Shown here piece by piece: positions 18,474 to 26,694 of a stretch of 64,000 nt of DNA (positions are counted from its first letter, which is position 1; every line of letters starts with the position of its first letter). The position numbers and the translations under genes were made by a program. The notes below the pieces were generated by a model that did no database searches, was not told the origin of the DNA, and saw only the letters and a list, made by a program, of their open reading frames with translations. Source of the stretch: Deferribacteraceae bacterium V6Fe1 (lineage in GTDB: Bacteria > Chrysiogenota > Deferribacteres > Deferribacterales > Deferrivibrionaceae); the NCBI GenBank assembly GCA_022813675.1, contig CP063375.1, forward strand, positions 1,872,001 through 1,936,000. Direction: 5' to 3'.

Positions 18474-19973
18474 ATGATAAATAGCAAAACAAACAACCTT
18501 ATCCTTTTGATAAGGTTGTTTTTGTTTTTTTCAATTGTTTTTATAAATATTTTTTTAGGATATTATTCAAGCGCGACAACGCCATTTTTTCTAAACCTTT
18601 CAATAGTGATAATTGTATTTTCACTAATGATTTTTATCGGACAAAGTTTTATTAATCCTGCAATATTATTTTATATTCAAGGGCTGTTTGACTTATGCAT
18701 TATTTCATATTTAATTACGATAACAGGTTTTTTTGATAGTCCTTATATCGTTTTTTATTCTATTGTAATAATTTATATGTGTTTTTTTGATGGTTTTAAA
18801 GCGGGTTCATTTTCAATATTTATATTTTTTATAATTTTTGCGGCATTTTCAATGAATATTTACATTAAAAATAAGTCAATTAGCATTAATGAATTTATTG
18901 TAAGATCATTTCAATATGGACTCTCCTTTTTAATAGTTATGCTTCTAACTTCATATCTTCATAAAGTTTATTCCGTAAAAAACAGAGAAAAAGAAGATAT
19001 TGAAGAAAGGCTTAAATATCTGGAAAAATTATATAAAAGTATTTTAGATAACATCGATATCGGGATAATTTTGATGAGTAAAAAGGGGGTTATTATATCT
19101 TGTAATATTGCCGGTTTAAAAATACTTGATATGGGTGGAAGTATTATAGGTAAAAAATTGAGTGATATTTTAGCTATTAAAGCTGAGGATGAAATAATAA
19201 TTCATAATAACAAATATTTGGGATATAAGTTTCAACCATTTATCTACGATACAAATTTGTCAGGAGAGCTTTTTATATTTCAAGATGTTACTGAAAAAGA
19301 AAATTTAAAATCAAAACTTCATGAACAGCAGCGGCTTGCAATACTTGGGCAATTTTCAACAATAATTGCACACGAAATTAGAAATCCACTCGGTGCTATA
19401 AAAGGCAGCTTACAAATTATTAAAAAGGACGAACATCCAAAATCAAAGCTTTTTACTATTATGGAAAGAGAGATAAGCAGGCTTGACAATATATTAAATA
19501 ATTTATTAATGGTTGTAAAAGAGACTAAAATTACAACCGACAAAATTGACTTACATGTTGCGATTAATGAGTTTATTGAAGAAATTAACTATTACGGGCT
19601 TTTTGACGACTTAAAGATACATTATGAATGCTTGGTTGATAATCCTAATGTTGTAATCTCTATGGGGGAAATTAGACAAATTATCTGGAATCTTATAATT
19701 AACAGTTTTCAAGCTAAAAGTGACTCAAATATAAACATTACACTAACAAATATAGATTCTTCCATAGTTTTATCTTATAAGGACAACGGTCCCGGCATAA
19801 GCAGGGAGATTACTGAAAATGTTTTCAAACCTTTTTTTACTACAAAAAAATCAGGCACGGGGCTTGGTCTTTATGTCGTAAACTCAATCTGCGAAAAATA
19901 TAATATAAAAATAAAAATATATGATATCGGTGTTACCGGGTCTGGATTTAAATTGGAATTATACTTCCCTTAA
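18474..19973 (+). CDS. PilS-like membrane sensor histidine kinase
   Basis: About 499 residues. Roughly six hydrophobic helices fill the first 165 residues, followed by a linker, a PAS-like domain (~185-280), a dimerisation helix with the phospho-acceptor in AHEIRNPLGAIKG near residue 300, and an ATPase domain with NSFQAK, DNGPGI and TTKKSGTGLGLYVV. The order and position after pilBTC resemble PilS, but no regulator is adjacent. The start is uncertain: ATG 18474 has only a weak ribosome site, and codons 6-19 overlap a near-perfect intrinsic terminator. The encoded residues there still read as a normal first membrane helix (LILLIRLFLFFSIVFI), which favours this start. The gene ends in a 15-base convergent overlap with the MerR gene. 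Confidence 0.82.
   Translation: MINSKTNNLILLIRLFLFFSIVFINIFLGYYSSATTPFFLNLSIVIIVFSLMIFIGQSFINPAILFYIQGLFDLCIISYLITITGFFDSPYIVFYSIVIIYMCFFDGFKAGSFSIFIFFIIFAAFSMNIYIKNKSISINEFIVRSFQYGLSFLIVMLLTSYLHKVYSVKNREKEDIEERLKYLEKLYKSILDNIDIGIILMSKKGVIISCNIAGLKILDMGGSIIGKKLSDILAIKAEDEIIIHNNKYLGYKFQPFIYDTNLSGELFIFQDVTEKENLKSKLHEQQRLAILGQFSTIIAHEIRNPLGAIKGSLQIIKKDEHPKSKLFTIMEREISRLDNILNNLLMVVKETKITTDKIDLHVAINEFIEEINYYGLFDDLKIHYECLVDNPNVVISMGEIRQIIWNLIINSFQAKSDSNINITLTNIDSSIVLSYKDNGPGISREITENVFKPFFTTKKSGTGLGLYVVNSICEKYNIKIKIYDIGVTGSGFKLELYFP
18491..18531 (+). terminator. Intrinsic terminator inside the start of the kinase gene
   Basis: Arms 18491-18503 and 18509-18521 pair without mismatch around a 5-base loop, and TTTTGTTTTTTT follows to 18531. 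This is the form of a Rho-independent terminator for pilBTC, yet it lies within the first 20 codons of the downstream kinase. It may act as an attenuator. Confidence 0.75.
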
Positions 19974-20282
19974 TTTTTTGACAATTTCAAGCAACTCTTT
20001 TTTTAACAATCCCAAATCTACGTCATTAGGATTCAATTCAGAGAAATTTTCTTCTTTAAGAAAACGTTTTGCCCCCTCAATTGTCATCCGTTTATTATAC
20101 AATAGGTCTTTTATCTTATTAATAGCTTCGATATTTTTCTGAGTATAAAGCCTTCTTTTTGAAGTAGTCTTAAAGGGTCTAATCTCTTTAAACTCTTTTT
20201 CCCAAAACCTCAAAACAGAAGGCTTTAAGTCAGTGATTTCACAAACTTCACTTATTTTATAGTAAATTTTATTACTATGCAT
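19959..20282 (-). CDS. MerR-family transcriptional regulator
   Basis: A 107-residue protein with the N-terminal MerR winged helix: KISEVCEITDLKPSVLRFWEKEF, then a wing containing SKRRLYTQKNIEAINKIKDLL and a short helical tail. It lacks an effector domain, like the small MerR proteins often encoded next to IHF alpha. It overlaps the ihfA-like gene by eight bases and is cotranscribed with it from the promoter at 20574-20602. Targets are unknown. Confidence 0.88.
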   Translation of the reverse strand: MHSNKIYYKISEVCEITDLKPSVLRFWEKEFKEIRPFKTTSKRRLYTQKNIEAINKIKDLLYNKRMTIEGAKRFLKEENFSELNPNDVDLGLLKKELLEIVKKLREV

Positions 20283-20550
20283 TTACCTCTTCTTTAAAGA
20301 GTTGGCTAGGTCTGAAAACCACTACTGTCCTTGGCTCAATAACCTTTTCTTCACCGGTTTTAGGGTTTCTACCAATCCTTCTGCCTCTTGTTTTAACATC
20401 AAAATTACCAAATCCTGATATCTTGATGTTATTTTTAGATAGAATTTCATCTCTCATTATCTCGAAAACTCTGTCAACAACTGTAGAAATATCTTTTTTG
20501 GTAATACCTAAACCTTCATAAATCTTTTCAACTATGTCAGCCTTAGTCAT
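20275..20550 (-). CDS. ihfA: Integration host factor alpha-like DNA-binding protein
   Basis: DNA-bending nucleoid protein of the HU/IHF family, 91 residues. The N-terminal helical part MTKADIVEKIYEGLGITKKD is followed by the family core GFGNFDVKTRGRRIGRNPKTG and the beta-arm proline region before VVVFRPSQLFKE. The TKADI start and position beside a small MerR gene favour IHF alpha over HU, but the distinction is not certain. GGGGGTG at 20557-20563 is the ribosome site. IHF commonly assists sigma-54 activation, which fits the NtrC-type regulators in this window. Confidence 0.85.
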   Translation of the reverse strand: MTKADIVEKIYEGLGITKKDISTVVDRVFEIMRDEILSKNNIKISGFGNFDVKTRGRRIGRNPKTGEEKVIEPRTVVVFRPSQLFKEEVNA

Positions 20551-20573
20551 AATGCACCCCCGTATTATTCTAA

Positions 20574-20602
20574 ATTTTAAAGCATTTTTTTTTTATCGTC
20601 AA
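20574..20602 (-). promoter_or_regulatory. Sigma-70 promoter of ihfA-merR
   Basis: On the minus strand TTGACG (20597-20602), a 17-base A-rich spacer and TAAAAT (20574-20579) form a good promoter. Transcription would begin near 20567, leaving a short leader before ATG 20550. The -35 box lies just past the stop of the upstream membrane-protein gene. Confidence 0.6.
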
Positions 20603-20606
20603 CATT

Positions 20607-21488
20607 TTAATTACTTTTTTTCAATATTTTTAATACTTTACCACTTATATTTATATTTCTGGCGTATATTTTAGCTTCATCTACACTATTAAAATTAGAT
20701 ATTTCTATGTTAAAGTAATTTATTTTAGCGTCTTTACTTTTAATTATAACTTTTTGAGATAACTTTTTTGCAAATATTATCGCTTCGTCTTTACTTTTAA
20801 ATGTTTTGATTTTCTTGACTTCGTGTCCGCCGATATACTCTTTAGTGCCATTTTCTTGAACATAAACATCCCATGTTTTAGTATTTATAGTCCATCTTTT
20901 TGTTATCTTGATGTTTTTTCCTTTGGCATTTTTAAATAATAAGTTATACGTTTTTTCATTTACATCTTCTATAGTAATTACATAATATTGTTTAGCCGTA
21001 TTTTTATTCTGTATCTGTTTAGATATATTTTTTTCATCAGCTTTTGCATTAGAAACTGCTTTAACATTTTTCACAGGTTGAACTGCTTTGTTTATTATTA
21101 CCTTATCATTGTCAGTAAGCTTAGATTCACTTTTTGTTGCTTGAACATCAGTTGCAGCCTTATTTGCTTCTCTCGTTGAAATATTGTCGTTTATATTAAT
21201 TGTACCTATAATTTTATATTCAGAGACAATCTTATCTTTTTTATTTACATTATCCAAAATGATATTTTCTGGAAAGGTGTTAGCTTGTTCTTCTTTTTTA
21301 GGCTCTCTTAAAATAAGCATAGTTGTTACGACAATCGCTCCGATTAAAAGGATAAAACCGGAAATTAAATATATTGTAAATAAACTAAACTTTTTCTTTT
21401 TTTGAGGCTGTACTTCTACCGAATGCTCAATTTCATAAATTTCAGAAAAACTTTTATTTAAATATTTTAATAAATTGATTTCAGTCAT
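20607..21488 (-). CDS. Bitopic membrane protein with possible SPOR-like C-terminus
   Basis: About 293 residues: a ~40-residue cytoplasmic tail ending KKKKF, one membrane helix (IYLISGFILLIGAIVVTTMLI), a Lys/Asn-rich spacer of ~120 residues, then a C-terminal region from about residue 185. That region contains two similar units of strand plus KSKDEAIIFAKKLSQKV and NSVDEAKIYARNI. Such 'S.dEA..ya' units recall SPOR domains that bind denuded peptidoglycan at division sites, but the match is weak. I chose ATG 21488 because GTG 21515 lies inside the terminator hairpin of the upstream gene. Confidence 0.6.
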   Translation of the reverse strand: MTEINLLKYLNKSFSEIYEIEHSVEVQPQKKKKFSLFTIYLISGFILLIGAIVVTTMLILREPKKEEQANTFPENIILDNVNKKDKIVSEYKIIGTININDNISTREANKAATDVQATKSESKLTDNDKVIINKAVQPVKNVKAVSNAKADEKNISKQIQNKNTAKQYYVITIEDVNEKTYNLLFKNAKGKNIKITKRWTINTKTWDVYVQENGTKEYIGGHEVKKIKTFKSKDEAIIFAKKLSQKVIIKSKDAKINYFNIEISNFNSVDEAKIYARNINISGKVLKILKKSN

Positions 21489-21493
21489 TACAG

Positions 21494-21525
21494 TATAAAA
21501 AGGGGTGTATAACACCCCTTTTAAA
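21494..21525 (-). terminator. Intrinsic terminator after the EF-G paralogue
   Basis: On the minus strand an 11-bp stem (arms 21512-21522 and 21498-21508, AAAAGGGGTGT type) with a 3-base loop is followed by TTTTTAT. It begins a few bases after the stop codon at 21527. The palindrome could also stop transcripts arriving from the other side. Confidence 0.75.
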
Positions 21526-21526
21526 A

Positions 21527-23608
21527 TTAATCTTCATCCTTTTTATTTTCTTGAATAACTTTGTCAGCAAGATGGCTTGGTAGCTCTTCATAGTGGCTAA
21601 ATTCCATAGTAAATACACCTCTACCACCTGTCATACTCCTTAAATCAGGTGCATACTTAAGTATTTCGGCCATTGGTACTTGAGCTGATATATGCTGACC
21701 ATTTGTCTGAGGTTCAACATTCAATATTCTTCCTCTTCTTGAGTTAAGATCTCCTATAACATTACCCACAGAATCCTCAGGTACAAATATATCCATATTC
21801 ATAATCGGCTCTAGGAGAACAGGCTTGGCATCCATTGCTACCTTTTTATAGGCCATAGATGCAGCAATTTTGAATGCCATTTCTGAAGAATCAACTGAGT
21901 GGTAAGAGCCGTCATACAATGTGACTTTAAAATCTACCATTGGGTAACCCGCGATAACACCTTCAATTGCAGCTTCCCTTATCCCTTTCTCTACTGCAGG
22001 AATATATTGTCTTGGTATAGCTCCTCCTACTATTTGGTCTACAAATTCAAAGCCTTCTCCCCTTGGTAAAGGCTCTATTGTAATCCAAACATCACCATAC
22101 TGTCCTCTACCGCCTGACTGTTTTTTATACTTCCCTTGTCCGCTGGCTTTCCCTTTAATTGTCTCTTTATATGGTACTTTTGGGGTTTTTAAGTCAACTT
22201 CTACGTTAAATTTTTTCTTAAGTTTTTCAACTACAACTTCGATATGCATCTGCCCCATACCGTTTAACAAAAGCTCCCCGGTTTGTTCATCCCTGGAAAC
22301 TCTAATACCCGGATCTTCTTCCATTAGTCTGTGAAGTCCGCTACTTACTTTATCTTCATCATCTTTTGATTTTGGTACGAGTGAGAAAGCAAGCACCGGT
22401 TCAGGTAATTCAACCGGTGTGACTTCAATTTGATATTTTTTATTATTGGTAAATGTATCGAAAGTTTCCGTATATTTTAATTTATTTACCATACCGATTT
22501 GACCGGCAATTAATTTGTCTACTTTTACAAAATTTTTACCTTGTAGCAAATAAAGTTGATTTATTTTTTCAGTTTCGCCTTTATTGACATTATATATTTC
22601 GCTGTCACCTGTCAGCTCACCTGAATATAATCTAATAAGGGAAAGCTTCCCTGCAAAAGGGTCTATAAAAGTTTTAAAAACAAACCCTACTAATTCTTTA
22701 TCCTGAGGGTCGATGAATATCGTTTCACCTGTTTTTTTATCAATAGCTTCCCTTCTTTCTCTTTGCAGTGGAGAAGGGAGGTAATTTATTACGGCTTCAA
22801 GCAAAAGCTTTGAACCGATATTTTTAGTTGCCGAGCCACAAATTACAGGTATAAACCTCTTTGAAATTGTTCCCTCTCTAACACCTTTTAAAATCTCTTC
22901 TTCTGTAAATTCTTCACCTTCAAGAAATTTTTCTATTAAGCTATCATCCGTTTCACTTATTGCTTCAAGTAGCTTATTTCTATATTCTTCCGCTTCATCT
23001 AACATATCTGCAGGAATGTCTACCACCTGAAATTCAGCGGTTGCATCACTTGGGTAAAGATAAGCTTTCATTTTAATTAAATCTATCAACCCATTAAAGT
23101 CATCCTCTTTGCCAATCGGAAGAAATAAAGGCACGGGATTAATACCAAATGACTTTTCAATATCCGTGAGTGATCTGTAGAAATCAGCCCTTTCTTTATC
23201 CATTTTATTTATAAAAATAATCTTAGCCAAGTCATATTGGTCTGCAAATTTCCAAACTCTTTCTGTCTCAGCCTTAACACCTGTAATGGCACTGGCAATA
23301 ACAACGGCTCCACCAACAGCAGAAAGAGCAGCTTTTGTTTCATGTAAAAAATTTGAATATCCCGGAGTGTCAACAATATTTAACAAACATTTATTCCATT
23401 CAACAGAACAAACTTTACTGTTAATAGATATTTTTCTTTCGATTTCTACTGGGTCAAAATCCATAACGCTTGTTCCTGCATCAACACTACCTATCTTTTT
23501 TGTTACTTTGGCATTAAAAAGTATTGCCTCAATAAGACTGGTTTTTCCTGCACCACCATGTGAAATAAAAGCAACATTGCGTATTTTGTTGATATCAGTT
23601 ACATTCAT
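21527..23608 (-). CDS. Elongation factor G paralogue (EF-G2 type)
   Basis: A 693-residue translational GTPase with all five EF-G domains. The P-loop reads SHGGAGKTSL and the NKMD motif is intact. The switch-II motif reads DTPGYSNF, where canonical EF-G has DTPGHVDF, so the catalytic histidine is tyrosine. This and the lack of neighbouring rpsL, rpsG or tuf genes mark it as a paralogue rather than the housekeeping factor. Family members may act in ribosome recycling or have little GTPase activity; that is not established here. The transcript starts at the promoter at 23636-23664. Confidence 0.85.
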   Translation of the reverse strand: MNVTDINKIRNVAFISHGGAGKTSLIEAILFNAKVTKKIGSVDAGTSVMDFDPVEIERKISINSKVCSVEWNKCLLNIVDTPGYSNFLHETKAALSAVGGAVVIASAITGVKAETERVWKFADQYDLAKIIFINKMDKERADFYRSLTDIEKSFGINPVPLFLPIGKEDDFNGLIDLIKMKAYLYPSDATAEFQVVDIPADMLDEAEEYRNKLLEAISETDDSLIEKFLEGEEFTEEEILKGVREGTISKRFIPVICGSATKNIGSKLLLEAVINYLPSPLQRERREAIDKKTGETIFIDPQDKELVGFVFKTFIDPFAGKLSLIRLYSGELTGDSEIYNVNKGETEKINQLYLLQGKNFVKVDKLIAGQIGMVNKLKYTETFDTFTNNKKYQIEVTPVELPEPVLAFSLVPKSKDDEDKVSSGLHRLMEEDPGIRVSRDEQTGELLLNGMGQMHIEVVVEKLKKKFNVEVDLKTPKVPYKETIKGKASGQGKYKKQSGGRGQYGDVWITIEPLPRGEGFEFVDQIVGGAIPRQYIPAVEKGIREAAIEGVIAGYPMVDFKVTLYDGSYHSVDSSEMAFKIAASMAYKKVAMDAKPVLLEPIMNMDIFVPEDSVGNVIGDLNSRRGRILNVEPQTNGQHISAQVPMAEILKYAPDLRSMTGGRGVFTMEFSHYEELPSHLADKVIQENKKDED

Positions 23609-23635
23609 AGACGCCCTCCATCTTTGATTTAAGTA

Positions 23636-23664
23636 ATTCTAACAAATTAAATTATCATTTTCAA
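23636..23664 (-). promoter_or_regulatory. Sigma-70 promoter of the EF-G paralogue
   Basis: Minus-strand TTGAAA (23659-23664), 17-base spacer and TAGAAT (23636-23641). The expected start near 23629 gives a ~20-base leader containing a GGAGGG ribosome site before ATG 23608. Confidence 0.6.
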
Positions 23665-23783
23665 TCAATTGTAGAAAAATCTTTATTTTTTTTCTAAGTA
23701 CCTTATAATGTCACATAGTAATTAAGTAGAAATTAACTTTTAATTAATGGACTTTTTCTTAAACAAATCAAAAGGAGGTCAAA

Positions 23784-24761
23784 GTGGAAAATAATCCATG
23801 GGGCGATCAAAAGCTAAATATCAAATTGCCAAAGTTTAAAATTCAAATATCGGGAACAATTATTTTTGTTATATTATTTTTGTTATGGTGTTTGAGCGGT
23901 TTTTACATCGTCAGAGCAAATGAACAGGCTGTAGTGATGAGGTTTGGGAAGATTGTAAATGTAGTAGGAGCCGGGCCTCATTTTCATTTACCTTTTCCTA
24001 TCGAAAGGATTGACAAAGCAGAAGTGACCAAAATACACCGAATAGAAATTGGTTTTAGGACAGCAAGGGATGGGAATATAAAATCCATACCCAAAGAGGC
24101 TTTGATGCTGACAGGTGATGAAAATATTGTAAGTATTGACCTTATTGTCCAATACAAAATAGGTGATATAATAAAATACCTCTATAATGTCCTGAATGTG
24201 GAAAAAGTGATAAAAGATGCCGCTGAGTCTGCTATCAGAGAGGTGGCAGGTAAAGAAAAAATTGACGATATATTAACTACCGGCAAAAGCAGAATACAGC
24301 AGGAGACTCAAGTAATTTTGCAAGATATACTAAATCTCTACAATTCAGGAATCGATATTGTCGCAGTACAATTACAAGATGTCGAGCCTCCAAAAGCTGT
24401 TGTGGCTGCTTTTAAAGATGTTGCCAGTGCTAAGGAAGATAAAAACAGATTTATCAATGAGGCTGAAGCCTACAGAAATGAAGTGATACCAAGGGCAAGA
24501 GCTGAGGCGGCTGAAATGATATTGGATGCGGAAGCTTATGAAGTTGAAAAAATAGAAAGAGCTAAGGGTGAAACCACAAGGTTTTTAAATATTTACGAGA
24601 GCTATAAAATGGCTCCAACTATAACTAAAAAAAGATTATATCTCGAAAAAATGGCAGAAATTTTGAAAGGTGGACAAATATTTATATTTGATGAAAATAT
24701 TAAAAATATAAGTCCGTTAATGGGCCTTGACGGAATGATAAATAAAGGGGATGAAAAATGA
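23784..24761 (+). CDS. hflK: Membrane protease regulator HflK
   Basis: SPFH/band-7 protein that, with HflC, forms a cage around the FtsH protease and tunes membrane-protein turnover. Of its 325 residues, a Pro/Gly N-terminus (NPWGDQ) precedes one helix (IFVILFLLWCLSGFYIV), then RANEQAVVMRFGKIVNVVGAGPHFHLPFPIERI and a long coiled-coil helix rich in Ala/Glu. It starts with GTG 23784, set by a strong AAAGGAGGTC site at 23771-23780. A TATAAT at 23704-23709 may be its -10 box, but no good -35 is visible. Confidence 0.92.
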   Translation: MENNPWGDQKLNIKLPKFKIQISGTIIFVILFLLWCLSGFYIVRANEQAVVMRFGKIVNVVGAGPHFHLPFPIERIDKAEVTKIHRIEIGFRTARDGNIKSIPKEALMLTGDENIVSIDLIVQYKIGDIIKYLYNVLNVEKVIKDAAESAIREVAGKEKIDDILTTGKSRIQQETQVILQDILNLYNSGIDIVAVQLQDVEPPKAVVAAFKDVASAKEDKNRFINEAEAYRNEVIPRARAEAAEMILDAEAYEVEKIERAKGETTRFLNIYESYKMAPTITKKRLYLEKMAEILKGGQIFIFDENIKNISPLMGLDGMINKGDEK

Positions 24762-25624
24762 AAAAGACTTTTGTCGCAGTAGCAATAGTCGTTGCCATCT
24801 TGGCAGTAGCTCCTTTTACAGGGGTGTTTTACACGGTTAAAGTTAATGAACAGGCAATAGTTACTTATCTTGGGAAAGTAGTAAAAGTTATAGATAAGCC
24901 CGGACTGTATGTCAAAATCCCTTTTTTATACAATGTTTCCTATTTAAGTAAAATGTTATTAGAATACGATGCACCTGTCTCAGAAATATTGACCAAAGAC
25001 AAAAAAACACTTTTGCTTGATAATTATTGCAGGTGGAAAATTAATGATCCGTTAAAATTTTATCTGAGTGTTAGGGATGTTTATGGAGCTATGTCAAGGA
25101 TTGATGACATAATATATTCAGAAATGAGGATTGAGTTAGGGCAGCATACATTAACCGAAGTTGTAAGTATAAACAGAAATGAAATTATGGCTAACGTTAC
25201 AAAGGCGGCTAAAGAAAAGGCTAAAGTGTATGGTATAGATATACACGACATCAGGATAAAGCGGGCAGATTTGCCACCGGAAAATGAAAAAGCAGTGTAT
25301 GAAAGAATGAGGGCAGAAAGAATCAGAATAGCCAAACAGTACCGTTCTGAAGGTATTGAAGAAGGACGTAAGATAAAAGCCAAAACTGAAAAAGAAAAGA
25401 AAATAATTTTAGCTGAAGCCTATAAAAAAGTTCAGGAAATTAAAGGTGCCACTGATGCTAAGGTCGTAAAAATTTATGCCGATGCTTTTAAACAAGACCC
25501 TAACTTTTTCGAGTTTATCAAAACATTAGATGTGTATTCAGACGTATTGACCAAAAATAGCAAATACTTCCTCTCTACAAATACGAAACTTTTAAAGCTT
25601 TTAAATAAAGGTGATACCGAATAA
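24758..25624 (+). CDS. hflC: Membrane protease regulator HflC
   Basis: Partner of HflK in the FtsH-associated SPFH complex; 288 residues. The N-terminal helix (FVAVAIVVAILAVAPFTGVFY) is followed by VKVNEQAIVTYLGKVVKVIDKPGLYVKIPF and the family MRAERIRIAKQYRSEG segment with a long helical tail. It overlaps hflK by four bases (ATGA). A bidirectional terminator follows three bases after the stop. Confidence 0.93.
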   Translation: MKKTFVAVAIVVAILAVAPFTGVFYTVKVNEQAIVTYLGKVVKVIDKPGLYVKIPFLYNVSYLSKMLLEYDAPVSEILTKDKKTLLLDNYCRWKINDPLKFYLSVRDVYGAMSRIDDIIYSEMRIELGQHTLTEVVSINRNEIMANVTKAAKEKAKVYGIDIHDIRIKRADLPPENEKAVYERMRAERIRIAKQYRSEGIEEGRKIKAKTEKEKKIILAEAYKKVQEIKGATDAKVVKIYADAFKQDPNFFEFIKTLDVYSDVLTKNSKYFLSTNTKLLKLLNKGDTE

Positions 25625-25626
25625 TT

Positions 25627-25654
25627 AAAAAGCCCTGAATTCAGGGCTTTTTTT
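25627..25654. terminator. Bidirectional intrinsic terminator between hflC and corA
   Basis: A palindrome centred on GCCCTGAATTCAGGGC, flanked by A-run and T-run, can end transcripts of both the convergent hflC (+) and corA (-) genes. It touches the corA stop codon. Confidence 0.8.
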
Positions 25655-26603
25655 ACATCCAACCTTTCTTTTTGAAAATTAAAATCGGCAGAATAGATGA
25701 AATCAGCATCAATATTAAAGAGAAAGGATACCCAAAATGCCAATCTAGTTCAGGAAAAAACTTAAAGTTCATTCCATAAATACTTGCCACAAGGGTAGGG
25801 GGGAGGAAAATTACATTAACAATTGTGAAAATCTTAATAATATTGTTTTGCTCTATCCCTAATTGACCAAGGAATATGTTTTGTATGTAATCAAGCCTGT
25901 CAAAATTAAACCTTGTATAATCGATTAGTGAATTTACGTCTTTAATCATTATTTTAAAATTATTTTCCAAGTTTGATGGAAGTTTGGGAGATTTCAGGAT
26001 TGCAGAGAGGAGCCTTTGTTTATCAATTAAACTTTCTCTTAATCTTGTATTATGATCCTCGTTCATAGATATTGACTCCAATAAATCTTCACTGTCCATA
26101 TCTTCGTTTAAAAGGTTTTTTCTTAAGTTGGAAATCCCCTTAGCAATATTTTCAAGGATATCTGCATCCATATCAATTCTCATTTCGAGTATATTGCTAA
26201 AAATATAAAAACCCGAATTGAACAGATTAGGCAAAGAGATTATCTTCTTTATACATTCATCAAATGTCCTTAACTCTCTATAACGTATTGTCACCAAAAA
26301 ATTATCTTGCAAAATAAAAGATACCGTTTCGTTGTGGGGTGTATTGTCAATAAGTGTAAAAAAATATGTGTTTACTGTAATATCTTTTGATGTTTCCCAA
26401 TATCTTGATGAAATCTCAATCTCTTCAGTTTCCTGTTTTGTAGGAAATTCAACATTGTATATGGTGGAAATTGCCTTAAATTCTTCTGCGGACGGTTTTA
26501 TCATGTCGATCCACAATAATTCTTTTAAGTCAGGCATCAGTGAATTTATCTCATCTAAAATCTTTATCTTATTATTTTTATCTTTGGCATAAATTTTAAT
26601 CAT
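25653..26603 (-). CDS. corA: CorA-family divalent cation transporter
   Basis: Pentameric Mg2+/Co2+ channel; about 316 residues. A large soluble N-terminal domain (KIKILDEINSLMPDLKELLWIDM) and long stalk helix lead to two C-terminal membrane helices. The first ends in the selectivity motif YGMNFKFFPELDW, and the protein ends with the basic tail FKKKGWM. ATG 26603 follows a GGAGGT site at 26607-26612, so I reject the TTG four codons upstream. A promoter candidate lies at 26627-26655. Confidence 0.92.
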   Translation of the reverse strand: MIKIYAKDKNNKIKILDEINSLMPDLKELLWIDMIKPSAEEFKAISTIYNVEFPTKQETEEIEISSRYWETSKDITVNTYFFTLIDNTPHNETVSFILQDNFLVTIRYRELRTFDECIKKIISLPNLFNSGFYIFSNILEMRIDMDADILENIAKGISNLRKNLLNEDMDSEDLLESISMNEDHNTRLRESLIDKQRLLSAILKSPKLPSNLENNFKIMIKDVNSLIDYTRFNFDRLDYIQNIFLGQLGIEQNNIIKIFTIVNVIFLPPTLVASIYGMNFKFFPELDWHFGYPFSLILMLISSILPILIFKKKGWM

Positions 26604-26626
26604 AGGTACCTCCAATAAGCCAAATA

Positions 26627-26655
26627 AGCATAAGATTTTTTATTATAAATTTCAA
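26627..26655 (-). promoter_or_regulatory. Probable sigma-70 promoter of corA
   Basis: Minus-strand TTGAAA (26650-26655), 17-base AT-rich spacer and TATGCT (26627-26632), followed about 15 bases later by the corA ribosome site. It lies in the gap after the methyltransferase stop. Confidence 0.45.
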
Positions 26656-26694
26656 TTAAAATTATTTTTGAAAATAGACCAAGCTCTTAAATAT

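Noticed and set aside
21489-21515. GTG 21515 as start of the minus-strand membrane protein
   Set aside because: It lies inside the terminator hairpin of the upstream gene and adds nine non-conserved residues; ATG 21488 is more sensible.
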